Made by a program: the position numbers and the translations under genes
Assembly (NCBI GenBank): GCA_016584495.1
Contig: WAID01000013.1
Span: forward strand, 1,736,001-1,800,000
DNA: 64,000 nt
From: Celoporthe dispersa
Lineage: Eukaryota > Ascomycota > Sordariomycetes > Diaporthales > Cryphonectriaceae
Direction: 5' to 3'
Shown here: piece after piece, positions 13,238 to 24,262 of the stretch
Layout of the letters: each line of letters opens with the position of its first letter
Numbering within the stretch: position 1 is the first letter of the stretch
Notes under the pieces: generated by a model
What the model was told of the DNA's origin: nothing
The model's input: the letters and a program-made list of their open reading frames with translations, nothing else
The model's database searches: none

Positions 13238-13993
13238 CGGTTCTTCCATCATAGGTCAGGGGAAAAAAGACTTGTAATAGTAGGGATTTCACCAGAAAAG
13301 AAGAACGAGAAAGAAGAAGAAAAAACAAAGGGAGGACATCTGGTCACAGCATAGAGAGAGAAGTTGTCACAAGCGAATAGATACTTGCCCGGCACCTAAT
13401 CGAGTAAACGACGCATACATTTTTTTTTTTTTTGTTGAAAGCTTTCTCATTCTCAGTCTGCCTGCACGGTACTGGATACACTAGGCAACCAGTCCGATAT
13501 ACTATTGCTACCATCCTGTCCTCCTATCGAACAATCAGGTTCCATCTCATGGTGCATCTTAAAAAAAAAAAAAACAATTGATGGCGGTTCATTTGCCTCG
13601 GAGCGCGGAGCGCGTGTGCTCGTTGCCAGGCTCGCGAGTGTGGTAGTAGTACAACACTTCTCCAGTTTTGAACTCCCCGGGAGGGGGAGTTTGTGGTATC
13701 ATCATATGACCTATCGCGCGGAGCGCGTATGCTCGTTGCGGGCCTGTTGATAGGATTGTCCTTTTGCCTTCTAGCCAGAAGCCGGCCAAATGCCCAATGT
13801 GCTTTGTTGTGGTGCTCATGCTCGTCATGTCATTGCCTTGCTGCAGGAAAAAGAAAGACGAAGAGAGAAGAAAAGAAAAAAGCGAAACAGGAACCAGAGT
13901 CCAGGAAGAAAGAAAACAAAGAGTATTATGACAGGTTGTTGAAGATGCAAGGCAGGAGGCAGATAGTTGTCCCTCCGGGGGGGAAGGACGTGT
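13238..13993. other. Convergent 3' region between the 12056 gene and PEPCK
   Basis: Non-coding. It contains A-rich and T-rich tracts (13422-13435, 13561-13574) and two near-identical 24-bp GC-rich direct repeats, listed separately. Confidence 0.6.
13603..13739. repeat. Pair of 24-bp direct repeats
   Basis: Copies at 13603-13626 and 13716-13739 share GCGCGGAGCGCGT(G/A)TGCTCGTTGC with one mismatch, 113 bp apart, in otherwise AT-richer 3' flanking DNA. The left half contains GCGC palindromic character. Function is unknown. Confidence 0.8.
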
Positions 13994-15886
13994 CTAGACG
14001 ACAGGGCCGGCCTTGATGACCTCCTCGGTCGCCTCGGACTCGAACTTCTTGAAGTTCTCCACGAACAGCTTGCCCAGCTTGGTGACCTCCTCCTTGAAGC
14101 TCTCGGCGCCGGCGGTCCAGGCCTTGGCCGGGTTGAGCAGCTCAGAGGGGGACGCCGGGGCAGCTCTTGGGGACCTGCAGGTTGAAGACGTCGTAGTTCT
14201 CGTACTCGACCTTGGCGAGCTCGCCCGAGTGCACGGCGTCCAGGATGGCACGCGTATACTTGAGCGGGCAGCGCTTGCCGCCCTGGGGAGGCACCGGCAC
14301 CAACCCAGCCGGTGTTGAGCAGCCAGGCGTTGGTCTGGTGGTGCTCGATCTTGTCCGCCAGCATCTTGGCGTAGCGCATGGGGTGCAGGGCCAGGAAGGG
14401 CTGGGCGAAGCACGACGAGAAGGTGGCCTGGGGCTCGAGGACCCCGTCCTCGGTGCCGGCCATCTTGGAGGTGTAGCCAGAGATGAAGTGGAACATGATC
14501 TGGGCGCGGCTCAGCTTCGAGATGGGCGGCAGCACGCCGCGGGCGTCGCAGGTGAGCAGGATGATGTTGCTCGGGTGGCTCGGCGACAGGCACGGGATCT
14601 TGGCGTTCTCAATGTACTCGATGGGGTAGGCGCACCGCGTGTTCTCAGTCAGGGTCGCATCGTCGTAGTCGACCACGCGGGTGTCGGGGTCGAACACGAC
14701 GTTCTCCAGGACGGAGCCGTACTTGATGGCGTTGTAGATGTCAGGCTCCTTCTCGCCCGACAGGCCGATGCACTTGGCGTAGCAGCCGCCCTCGATGTTG
14801 AAGACGCCATCGTCGCTCCAGCAGTGCTCGTCGTCGCCGATCAGCTTCCGGTGGGGGTCGGCAGACAGGGTGGTCTTGCCAGTGCCCGAGAGGCCGAAGA
14901 AGAGGGTGACGTCGCCCTTCTCGCCCTCGTTCGCAGACGAGTGCAGGGTGAGCACGTTGTGCTTGACGGGCATCTCGTAGAAGAGGACGGTGAAGACGCC
15001 CTTCTTCATCTCGCCAGCATACTCGGTGCCGAGGATGACCATCTCCTTGTCGGCAAAGTTGACAGCAACAGAGGTGCCAGAGGTCATACCCTCGGTGAAC
15101 TTGTTGGCAGGGAACGAGCCGGCGTTGTAGATGGTGTAGTCGGGCTGGAAGCCCTCCAGCTCCCTCGCGAGGAGGGCGGATGAGCATGTTGCGCATGAAG
15201 AGAGCATGGTAGGCGCGGGCGCAGACGACACGCACGCGGATGCGGTACTTCTCGTCCCAGCCGGCGTAACCGTCAATAACATAGATGCGGCTCCTGGTGT
15301 TGAGGTAGTCGACAGCACGCTCGCGGTTGATCTTCCAGACCTGTATGAAGGAGCATCACATGTCAGTCACGAGCCAGTTCCCAATCGTCGGTCCGGTGCG
15401 GTGCAGACAAACACGGCCGGGTGGGAACGGAAGATGCAGGACAAGGTTTAGGACGGTTCTCAGCAGTGGGGGGCAGGGTTCAAGGCCGTGGGCGTGGAAT
15501 TAGCAATCAAGCGGGGCGCATAGGCTGGGGCTAAGGGCGGGCCTGGGCCTGGTGGGGCGCAGAATGACCTCAGCGACAGGGGGGCGCCTCCAGGTGCAAG
15601 GCCCGTAACAGCAAACCAGGCAGACCGGCCGACCAGTGAAAGCTGACTCCTCAGACAAACCACGGGACGACGCATTTGCCGTGATGAGCCGGTCGCAGAG
15701 TGGTGAACCAACCTTCTCCAAGACCATGACGTCTGGAGTGGGTTTGACAATGTGTTTTTTGGGGGGAAGTCATTCAATCAACTCGGCAATTCAACCCGGG
15801 GGGACACGCTCGCCCAGCACCGCTGCGGCTGACAACCACTGGGCAGAAAAAGGGGGGTTACACCAGAGGCACTGCCAAGGTCATGT

Positions 15887-15922
<36 letters not shown>

Positions 15923-16867
15923 AACCTGGTAGAATCGTAGAATTGCAGAATGACAGGAGGTGATAAAAAGAGTAGATCAAGAGCAAAGGCAGGTCCAACT
16001 GTGGGTAATTTATTGCTCACCTCAGGGCTCATGGGCTTGTTGACGGGTCCCCACCTGTGGAAAAAAAAAAGATATTAGCACCATGGAGAGAAGAGAGTCA
16101 TCCTGCTGGCAGGAGAGGGAGTCTGGGTCATCCTGTACATACCAGATATCTTCTTCTGATGAGGGTTCCTTGACAATCCGCTTGTCCTGTGGGGAACGAC
16201 CAGTCTTCTTGCCAGAGTAGGCGCTCAGGGCACCGCTGGAGGTGATGGCGGAACCTTGTTCATAGACGAGGGCATCTTCGTAGAGCGTTGCAACCGATGG
16301 GTTGGGAATCTGTAGTTATTGGGGTGGTACGGTCAGCATTTCCTGCTACTTTTCCTCCCCTCCCCTCCCCCGTATGCTGTGTCTGGTGGTGTACGTACAA
16401 TTGCCACGCGATTGTAGTCGATGTGAGCCTCGGTGTACAGGAGCTCCTCTGTCCCACGGTGTCAGTCGTCTGTGCCGGTCATGCTTCCCAACCCCGCACA
16501 TGGATAACAATAACAGAGGGGACCTCGTGTGTGGGTGTGTATGTTGGTGCGTACCCAGTTCAGTGTGTTCTGGAGGGTGAGGTCTGTAGGGGAGAGAATC
16601 GAGGTCAGCCGCTCTGCTCTGTCTGGTATCCCCAGCAGGAAGGTCGTCCCTGATGGACAGGTGACGATGTCGACCCAAGGGCGGAGAGACAGGGGGGGAG
16701 CCTATATAAGATACATACATGACACCTCCCGGGTGAAGACCGGTCTTGTTAACGGTATTTTGCTGCATCATGATCCTTCGTAGGTCTTGCACTTTGCCGG
16801 AAGCGAGTCTCTGGGCTTGAGGACCTTGGACCTTGGGATCGTTGTAGGGAGTAGATGGGCGATGCAT
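13994..16867 (-). CDS. pck1: Phosphoenolpyruvate carboxykinase (ATP), six exons, three apparent frameshifts
   Basis: This enzyme converts oxaloacetate plus ATP to phosphoenolpyruvate and CO2, the committed step of gluconeogenesis, in the cytosol. Exons are 16867-16719, 16583-16555, 16448-16399, 16309-16143, 16054-16021 and 15340-13994, giving 590 residues with consistent phases. Diagnostic motifs are KKTGRSPQDKR, the WGPVNKPM-VWKINRERAVDY junction, the P-loop GLSGTGKTTLS near 292-302, the metal site LIGDDEH near 309 and LNTGWVGAG. Three single extra bases break the frame: G in the run at 15162-15164, the run at 14285-14288, and the G5 run at 14148-14152. Removing them restores the family sequence exactly (RPPREELEGF, QGGKRCPLKYTR, CPGVPSELLNP). 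Start is uncertain: 16867 gives a 33-residue extension before the MQQNTVNKT that begins like relatives (16768). Intron 5 is unusually long (680 bp). Expression is expected to be glucose-repressed and acetate-induced; I did not prove operators. Confidence 0.92.
15891..15917. repeat. (GT)n microsatellite in the long PEPCK intron
   Basis: About thirteen GT units on the + strand lie inside the 680-bp fifth intron of the PEPCK gene. Confidence 0.9.
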
Positions 16868-19800
16868 CGTGGGCAGGAGCCTGGTCGAGAAGGAAGGGGA
16901 GGGGAGCGCGTGTCGTTCTTGTAGTAGGTTGGGGGGCCGCGAAGAATCGGAGCAGAGACGACCTGAAGGGCAGGCTAAGAGCCGTGTTCGTGCACAGGGG
17001 AAGAAGAGGACAAGGCTTGATGCTTGTGAAAGCGAGGAGAGGAGAGCCCACTTTGTGGATGCCTAAGCCTGAAGGGTAGGACTGGGTGGGACAAAAGGGG
17101 GGGAGGAGCACACAGGGGAGATAAATAGCGTCTGGACCGAGGGTATAAATGAACGGGCTGGGTGGGGCGTGGAGGGCTTAAGAGGACGGAGGAGGGCAGC
17201 TCAGTGGACGAGAGATGTCAAAGAAGGAGAGAGGCACGAAAACCAGCCGGGACAGTCACGATGTTGACCCCTGCAAGTCTCGGGAAGAGGGCTGATGACG
17301 GCGTCCATCGTCATGTCACGTAGTCGGATCTGCGCAGTAGATGATGTACTATGGTGGTAGGTAGCCTTGACTAGCTGGTTGGTCGGGCACGAGGGAGGGG
17401 GTGGAGGGGTGGAAACGGGGGAAACTAGCAGGGCAAGGAATAATAGCAGATGCCAGACCGTGTACGAAGTAGCCCAGGGAGACTGGGCACCGGCAATTAC
17501 GCTGTACAGGACAGCCGCGGTGCGGTATCTTGTCAGAGAGGACAGATGGTGACTGTAACGACTGTTCCTCCTCGTCTGTGGGCTGTCTGTGCCCGACGGT
17601 CGCCCTCCTCATGAGGGCTGTCGAGATAACCATGACAAGCAGGACCTGATGAGGCTGCTGCCAGTGGACGTGCGCTGCTGCAAGGCTGAGCACGGTACAT
17701 GGGCAGTAGGTCGGGCCCAGTCGGAAGGTAGAGGAACATGCTGACCACTCATGTGTCCACCTGCAGATGTACCCAACCAGCTGAAACCGCCTGCTGTTTA
17801 CTTCCCGACCCCTGCCTGCTCCTTCCCCCCCTCTCTTCCGGTTGTGACCGGCAGCCGCTCAGCCGTTCCTTCCCCAGAGTTCGTGTTATCCAATAGTAAA
17901 GTTTTGTCACTTGCCCCTCATCCGGCTAAGCCTTTCTCCCCCCCTCCCCGCTGACTGCAACAAAGCTGTGTCCGCTTCCCAGATCCAGATTCCCAAAGAA
18001 TCCAGATGCCAGATCCCAGATTTCGGCGGGAACTCTGTTTGGCTAGAGGGGAACAGCTTCCCGTCCGCGGCAGCCCCTCTTCTTTTCTCCTCCTCCTCCT
18101 CCTCCTCCTCTTCCTCCGCAGCCCTCCTCCGCCTCTGTACCTGCTCCTCGACAGGATCTCGACCACTTTTCGTCATTCTTTTTCGCTTCTTGTTCGACAG
18201 GGCACGCGATCACGCCGCAGCAGATCGTATCCCGCCCTTAGCCAACAATTACGTACCTCCTCGGAAGAACCAGAGCACCCGCCACGATAATGAACCGGAA
18301 GGAGGACATGTGCCGCCCACGGATGCCCCGCCCCTCACCAGCCCCTGCCGTCGCTTTGTGTTGCCCCCCCCCACCAACCCCGCAGTGACAGGGGCTGTGG
18401 CAATCGGGCCCCACCCCCGTTCCTCCCCACAGCGCTGCTTCACAAGTAACCCTACCCTTGAGGACGTTCCGAGAAATTCTCGTTCAGCCCTCTTCCACAC
18501 ACACACGCACACATACACTCACCTCTGCGGATTGTAAACCACGTTCATGCACTCAGGTACACAGTACGTGTTCTTGTGGATGTACATTGTCTTGTCCTTC
18601 TCGTCGGTGCAATACGAGACGAGAGTACAGGGTTTCAGTCCGCTTGCCTCACCTGCCTGGCGTCGTCAGCCCCGACGAGGGACGAGACGGGTGAGAACAG
18701 CTTCCGCGATGCGGCCGGGGAAAGGAGAGAGCACGCGACCTATTACTTGTTCCTGCTGAGCGCTGTGATTGGGCTGGTCCTGCCTCCCTTCTTCACATGC
18801 TTCTCCGCCAGGCGGGAACCAGAGGACCGGGACGCATGCGCCAAGGGTACACTGCAGACGACAACTGAGGGGCTGCGGCCTCTCTTGACAGGCGCCATAC
18901 ATGGCACACAAGACGAGCAAGAGCACACAAGATACCATGTGCACACTATGCAACAATGTGCAACTTTACTGTATAGCCAACCCGGAACATCCCCTATCTT
19001 TCTTCTTGGGACATCAAACCTCACCGATCCCCCACACCGGCTCCATTGCCGTGTGTTGCTGCAGGGGGTTGTGTGGGTGGCTAGACGACGATAATGCATA
19101 CTTCCGCTAGGCCGCGACGGTTCTTCTCCCGCCTGGACATGGCCAGCACTGCCCCCAACAGGATACGAAATTAGAACCAGGCCCGGTTCTCGAACCTGCA
19201 TCCGTTTCCTTAACGGGCCCCGTCGACCCTCCCCCCGCCCGGCCACGGCAACTCGTACACCGGCCTTGCCTCTGCATCCGTATATCACCGATTGGACAAC
19301 AGGTTCCCTCAGGGATCGGCACAAATAGGAAGCCCAGGCCAGGCAAGGCAAAACAGGTTCCGTCGTGATGGCGAGCCAGGCCTGGAGCCGAGCGGACCTA
19401 AGCTCGTTGGCTCGGCGCGTCGTGAGGATCGTCCGCCGAGAGGAAGGGGACATGTAACATCAGCAAGACCAAAGCAAGCAGTGGTATTCTGGACAACAAC
19501 TCATCACGGCAGGGGACACTGACCAACCCTCCTCCCCCCCTTCTCTCGTGACATCCATCACACACATATGTTGGAGAATCTTGGCTAAGTTCCTGACCAT
19601 TGTAAGCACAGCCAATAGATCCGGACGCCAAAACTGGAAGACGATACAATCAATACACATTCACACTTGGAGAAAGACAGGGGCCTGGCTGCTCCAGGTT
19701 CAAGCAGCCGAGAGAGGTCGAGTGTTCTCCGCCGGCATTTCCCATCCGGTACCAAGACCACTCCCTGCTCCGTTCCCCCCCCCCTTCCATCCACCGCCCG

Positions 19801-20157
19801 GCTCCCGCTCCCGGCCTCAAGACCCGCGGGACCCAATGTCACTGTCTAACGACGATGCACAGAGGCGGGTGAACAACTTCTTTTTTCTTTTTCCTCTTCT
19901 CTAGCACGAGAACCTAAGTTGTTAGTATAATGATAACGGTGTTGCTCAAGGGGAAAAAGGAGCAGGGTGAGGAGAGCAGCCTCGTTTCCAGGCGCGATAC
20001 AAACGACGATTATTCTGTTGAACCTTCTTGATCATCTTTATTGTATCTTATATGTTACAGTATGTGTCTCATATGCTCAATAGACTCACTCGCTTACTCA
20101 GAAAAACACACACAGGGTAACCCCCTCCCCTCGAGGCCACACACGACCTCGCCTTCT
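16868..20157. other. Gene-free region upstream of PEPCK
   Basis: About 3.3 kb have no supportable gene on either strand. The part next to 16868 is the PEPCK promoter and leader. A CTC/TCC microsatellite lies at 18086-18116 and a CACACG-rich stretch near 18499-18522. The open frames present are low in complexity, lack family motifs and are not continued across plausible introns. Confidence 0.55.
18086..18116. repeat. (TCC)n microsatellite
   Basis: About ten pyrimidine trinucleotide units on the + strand lie in intergenic DNA. Confidence 0.85.
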
Positions 20158-21755
20158 TTACCACGAGAAGCACTGGTCCAGCACAGGAATCGAGACGTTA
20201 TACATGTACTCGTCATCCCACTTGCCCGTGACGTACGCATCCAGCCCAAACTCAAACACGCTCACGACCTCGACACCATCCGTGCAGGCCGCATCGCCCT
20301 TGTCCGTGACCGTCGGCGCGGCATCCCCAGCACCAGCCCCGATGCTCTCCTCGGCGTCGAGCGAGATCGCGGTCGGGAAGCTCGACCGCGGCGCGATGCC
20401 GCCGCTGATCTGGCGCGTGCCGTTGAGCAGCGAGAAGGCCAGGTCAAAGCTGGACTCCACAAACGGCGTGGCGCTGACGCCGGCCGCCTCCGAGATGCTC
20501 ACGCCCACGCTGAAGGTCGGGTCCCACGAGCCCGAGTAGCTCAGGTTGCCCGTGTAGTCGAGCGTGAAGGTGCCGTTCTCGATCTCGGAGCCCAGCGTCA
20601 GCGTCACGTCCACCGCTGCGTCCGCCTCCACCGTGGCGCCGATCTCGAAGCCGATCGTGGGGCCAAACGAGAGCAGCCCTGGGATCTCCACCGTGCTCGA
20701 GCCCGCGCTAAGCGAGTAGGCGAAGGTCTTGTTGTACGGGATGCCAAAGTCCAGGTCCAGGACCAGCTCGGAGGTGGTGTTGGTCTCGAGGTACACCTCC
20801 AGGGACTCTGTCGTCGGGGCCCTCTCGTCAGCTTCTCGACTGGACAGGCAGGCCTGCTGTAGGGCAGAGAGGGAAGGAAGACATGTTCAGAGTGGTGGGG
20901 TGGGGTTGGGGGTGGGGGGGATTAAGCATTGTACGCACCCAGCTCAGACTTGAGAACGTTGTACACGAGCGTTCCGCCCACGGTGATGGAGAGGTCCAGG
21001 CTTCCAGAGACGTCAGCGGTGAAGAAGTCGTCCGAGTACAGGGTCGTCTCGTTCAGCGCCATGCTGGTGTTGAAGTTCAACGGCGCCGGGCTGAAGGTGA
21101 CGGTGCCGAGCGCCCTCTTGGTCTCGCTGGTGGCGAGCAGGAAGGGCAGGCCGTTGAAGTCGGTCCTGATGTAAGCTGTCTGTTCGTCAGCATCCCGTCT
21201 TCTCCCGCCGGGGCAGTCTTAGGCTGGTGGGGGAGGGTAGGAGTGCCGGTCCTCACAGGCAACAGAGCTGACGTCGGCCTTCTGCGCGCCCGCCACGAGC
21301 GTCAGGCTTGAGGCGTCCGTCGTGTAGCTGTCCGCAACGAAGAAGCCGCGCTCGAGCTCGGAGTCGCAGTCGCCCATGTGGTTGGTGGTGAGCAGCAGCG
21401 TGGGGAACGCCGACCAGGCGCTGTACGCCGCGTCGAGGCTGTCGGCGCTGTCGAACACGATGCTCACCGAGTCCGCCGCGCACGCCACCGACACCACGCT
21501 CGTCAGCCCCTCCAGCAGCACGTTGGCGTGCGTCGTCGTCAGGCCCACGCTGACGAAGGACTCTTCCGTCCCGTAGGGCAGCGACGTGTTGTACTGCGGG
21601 GCGAAGCTGTCGGCGTCATCCGAGGTCACCGTCACCGGCGCCAGGGTCACGTTGCCCGTGGTCGCAGGGTCAGAGTCCTGGCGGGCCACCAGCCGAGGGC
21701 TCGGGAGGGCAAGGACTGAACCCGTCAGGGCCAGCATGGCGAGGGCAGCAGCCAT
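20158..21755 (-). CDS. Secreted beta-rich protein of unknown function
   Basis: A predicted extracellular protein of about 473 residues. The N-terminus MAAALAMLALTGSVLALPSP is a clear signal peptide. The mature part is rich in Thr/Ser/Asp, has several N-glycosylation sequons (for example NTSL, NETT, NTTS, NGTF) and alternates polar and hydrophobic residues in the manner of beta-sandwich proteins. Few cysteines are present (HMGDCDSE, KGDAACTDG, LDQCFSW near the end). It resembles the uncharacterised secreted proteins of Sordariomycetes annotated only by DUFs; I cannot name the DUF with certainty. Exons are 21755-21257, 21175-20935 and 20839-20158 in a model with no frameshift (donor GTACAA, acceptor CCAG). 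An alternative uses the stronger donor GTGCGT at 20938 with the acceptor near 20857, but needs one base removed from a G run. The second intron holds a G-rich tract (see findings). No neighbour suggests a role. Confidence 0.7.
20897..20920 (+). other. Four-run G-tract inside an intron
   Basis: On the + strand, runs of 4, 4, 5 and 7 G are separated by single or double T, matching a G-quadruplex pattern. It sits in the second intron of the leftward secreted-protein gene, so the pre-mRNA carries the C-rich complement. Confidence 0.75.
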
Positions 21756-24262
21756 TGCGGGAGGCGAGAGGAAGGGGAGAGATAGAGAGAGAGAGAGGAA
21801 GATACCAAAAGGAGAGAATGTAAAAAAGAACTGAAAAGGACAGGCTGCTCAGCGAGGAGGAGGAAGAGGAAGAGGACGACAACCACGGCAACAACAACAA
21901 CAACAAGGTCTAGGCTGGCGACACGGGGCCATGGCAAGAGTATTATTATATCAACATGCTTAACACACCAGAAAGCAGACCACGGCTCAGGCGTCGCGAA
22001 CGAGGCCGCGGATAGCGCAAGACAGGTTATGATCGCCGGCGTTATAGGGTGAACAGCTCTTGCACCTTCGAGACCCGCCCGGCGCCGCGAGTCTATTAGG
22101 AAGGTGTGCCCACGTGCTCAGCATCGGTGGCTCCATGATGTGGATGCCAGGATGGTTCAAGTCGCCGCCGGTTCAGGGGCCTGCCTTTCTCAGCTTCCGG
22201 AATAAGTGTGTCCTCTGGATGGGCCCTACATGCGGCATCCTCTCGCCTGCCCCTCCGGATTCCGAGGGCGAGGTCTGGCCAGGTTTTCTTCATGATCGAG
22301 GTTGATCCGCTCGTGTCCCCTCTCACGTTCTGAGAAGGACCTAGACCGCACACGCTCTCCCTCACACACACTCACCTTCATCTCCTGGCTATCAAAGGAG
22401 AGAGGGAACCCCTCCGTATCGACTGCTTTGTTAGGCTGACACTGCCACCTACCTAAAATTAATACCCTCGAATGAAGACAAGACCGGGATTTCTCTCCCA
22501 CATTCCTTAGGCCGTCCGTCTATTGATCAAATGGACCATTAGCCGATTAATTTACTCCATCACCAACAAAAAAGACCCAGGCTCTTTTGTGTGCGTGTGT
22601 GTGCCCCCCGCGTTCTATAAAAAAAAATTGAAGTTCGAGGAGAAAAACTTGGCCCGGGAAATGACGAGACAAGATTCGGACCCCGAGCGACGTGTCACGC
22701 AGTGCCTTGCATCTAATAATTCATAGAATCTAACAAGAAAAGGGAAAATGGGAATAACGTGGATCTTCCTAAAAACAAACGGAGCTGCAAGAGAAAGAGA
22801 GAAAGAAAAAAAAAAGGATTCCTCGGTCTGTACAGCCCGAAACAGAAAGGGAAAAAAAAAGGTCAGAGCAGAAAAGCGTCGAGTGAACAAGGTTAAAACA
22901 AAGTTGATACTCAAGTATATCTCGGCTGGACTGGGTGGCTCGGCTACAGCCGGGCGGGGGGAATAAAGTGCTGCAAGAGTGGGTGGCAACCGGGTGTTGT
23001 TTGTCATTTATAATCATGCTCGCGTATCACGGACAGTGGCTGCAGAATGTAATAAGTTAGGGATTTGAAAATAAATAAACAGTTGACTCTGAAGACTTAT
23101 GGAGTCAGCTCTCTGTTGGCTGGTTATTACGTGGATGATTTGTCTGGAGCTGAACTTTTGTGACGGGAGGCGATGCGGTGCTGTGGATGCAGTGTAGACG
23201 GCGGACAGTCTCAAACATCTCAGCTCGGGTGATGTTTGCATCCAAAAGAAGAAAAAAAAAGGAAAGAAAAAATTCGACTGAACCAGAGAGAGAAAGAAAG
23301 GAGAAAGCTGGATGGCGTGACGAGACCATCATTCAACTGTCACCAAAGAGTCGGCGGCGCGTAAATCATGTCCCTGCCCATTCCGTGCTCACATGTTGAA
23401 CTCAACAATTGAATCATGCTACGAAGGATAAAGAATAGCTCCTTTAGGCTTTGCTATGGATCACTCCGTACTCATCACGACCGGCAGCAGCGTACAATTG
23501 ATCATGACCATCCCGAACCCATCGGCCTCAGCCCTCGCCTACCCAATATAACTCCACTCGATAGGCTCTTCCTCCCCTCCCTCCCCACCCTCCTCCTCTA
23601 CCACCCACGTCCAGGCCCCGTCAAGAAGACATCCCATCCCTCCTCCTCTTCTCCCAAGCCCATAAAGCCGCCCACAGCCCTCCTCGACTCCCCACCATCG
23701 AGCCTCAGCGCGCCCGTGGTCCAGCTCTAAGACGCCGCAGGGCCACTCGTGCTCGCCGTGGTGGATGAGCCCGCAGTGAGGGCAGATCTGGACTCTTATC
23801 ATCGAGCCGTCTGAGAAGAACAGTCGTGCTGAAAACGTACTTTGGTTAATTTGTTGTTATCTTTTCGTCATCATCTGCTGTGCCATTCCTATCCTCTGGG
23901 CGGTATCCGTATTTTGTTTTTGTTTTTTTTGTGTTTTTTCGGTTGTGGTTTCTTCCTTCTCCATTTCGTTTCCCTTCCCTCTTTCTTTTTATAAAAAAGT
24001 CCATTTGCCAGCCGACAGTAATTCGCAGTGTCGCATACCTGCAATTCGTCATCGTGACTCGGCCAAACCGTATTGCTCATTGCGCCCGGTCAGAGCAAGC
24101 GTGCCAAACACACTCGTGATTCACTCATTCCAGCCACTACCCCAGTGTCGAATCACCTGTATCAGGTGACTGGCCATCAGCCACAGGTCAAAGTGACCTC
24201 TGTAGACCACCCGGCGTGGCGACGCAAGTGCGCTCGGTGGAGACTTCGAATCGCACCAGACC
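21756..24262. other. Intergenic region between the secreted protein and the NACHT gene
   Basis: Mostly A/T- and purine-rich DNA (22520-23420) with no strong coding signal. The first part is the promoter of the leftward secreted-protein gene. A small Cys/His-containing open frame on the minus strand (about 23539-23830) is listed separately with low confidence. Confidence 0.5.
23539..23830 (-). CDS. Possible small Cys/His protein, terminal exon
   Basis: A minus-strand frame reads LFFSDGSMIRVQICPHCGL then HHGEHEWPCGVLEL, followed by a Gly/Glu-rich tail and a stop at 23539. It opens after a good acceptor (TTTTCAG) near 23831, so any start would lie either at the internal ATG (23802) or in an upstream exon I could not find. 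CPHC plus the later His and Cys could bind zinc. Against it: the tail is compositionally biased, the frame is short and I recognise no family. It may be a gene remnant. Confidence 0.25.

Noticed and set aside
12167..13252. 361-codon minus frame opposite the 12056 gene
   Set aside because: Low-complexity antisense frame; the sense gene has conserved motifs and a clean intron.
14212..15183. 323-codon + strand frame opposite PEPCK
   Set aside because: Antisense shadow of a highly conserved enzyme.
9256..16867. P450, methyltransferase-like gene and PEPCK as a biosynthetic gene cluster
   Set aside because: No core synthase; PEPCK is primary metabolism and the genes differ in orientation and role.
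18743..19453. 236-codon minus frame upstream of PEPCK
   Set aside because: No domain, mixed composition and no intron-linked extension.
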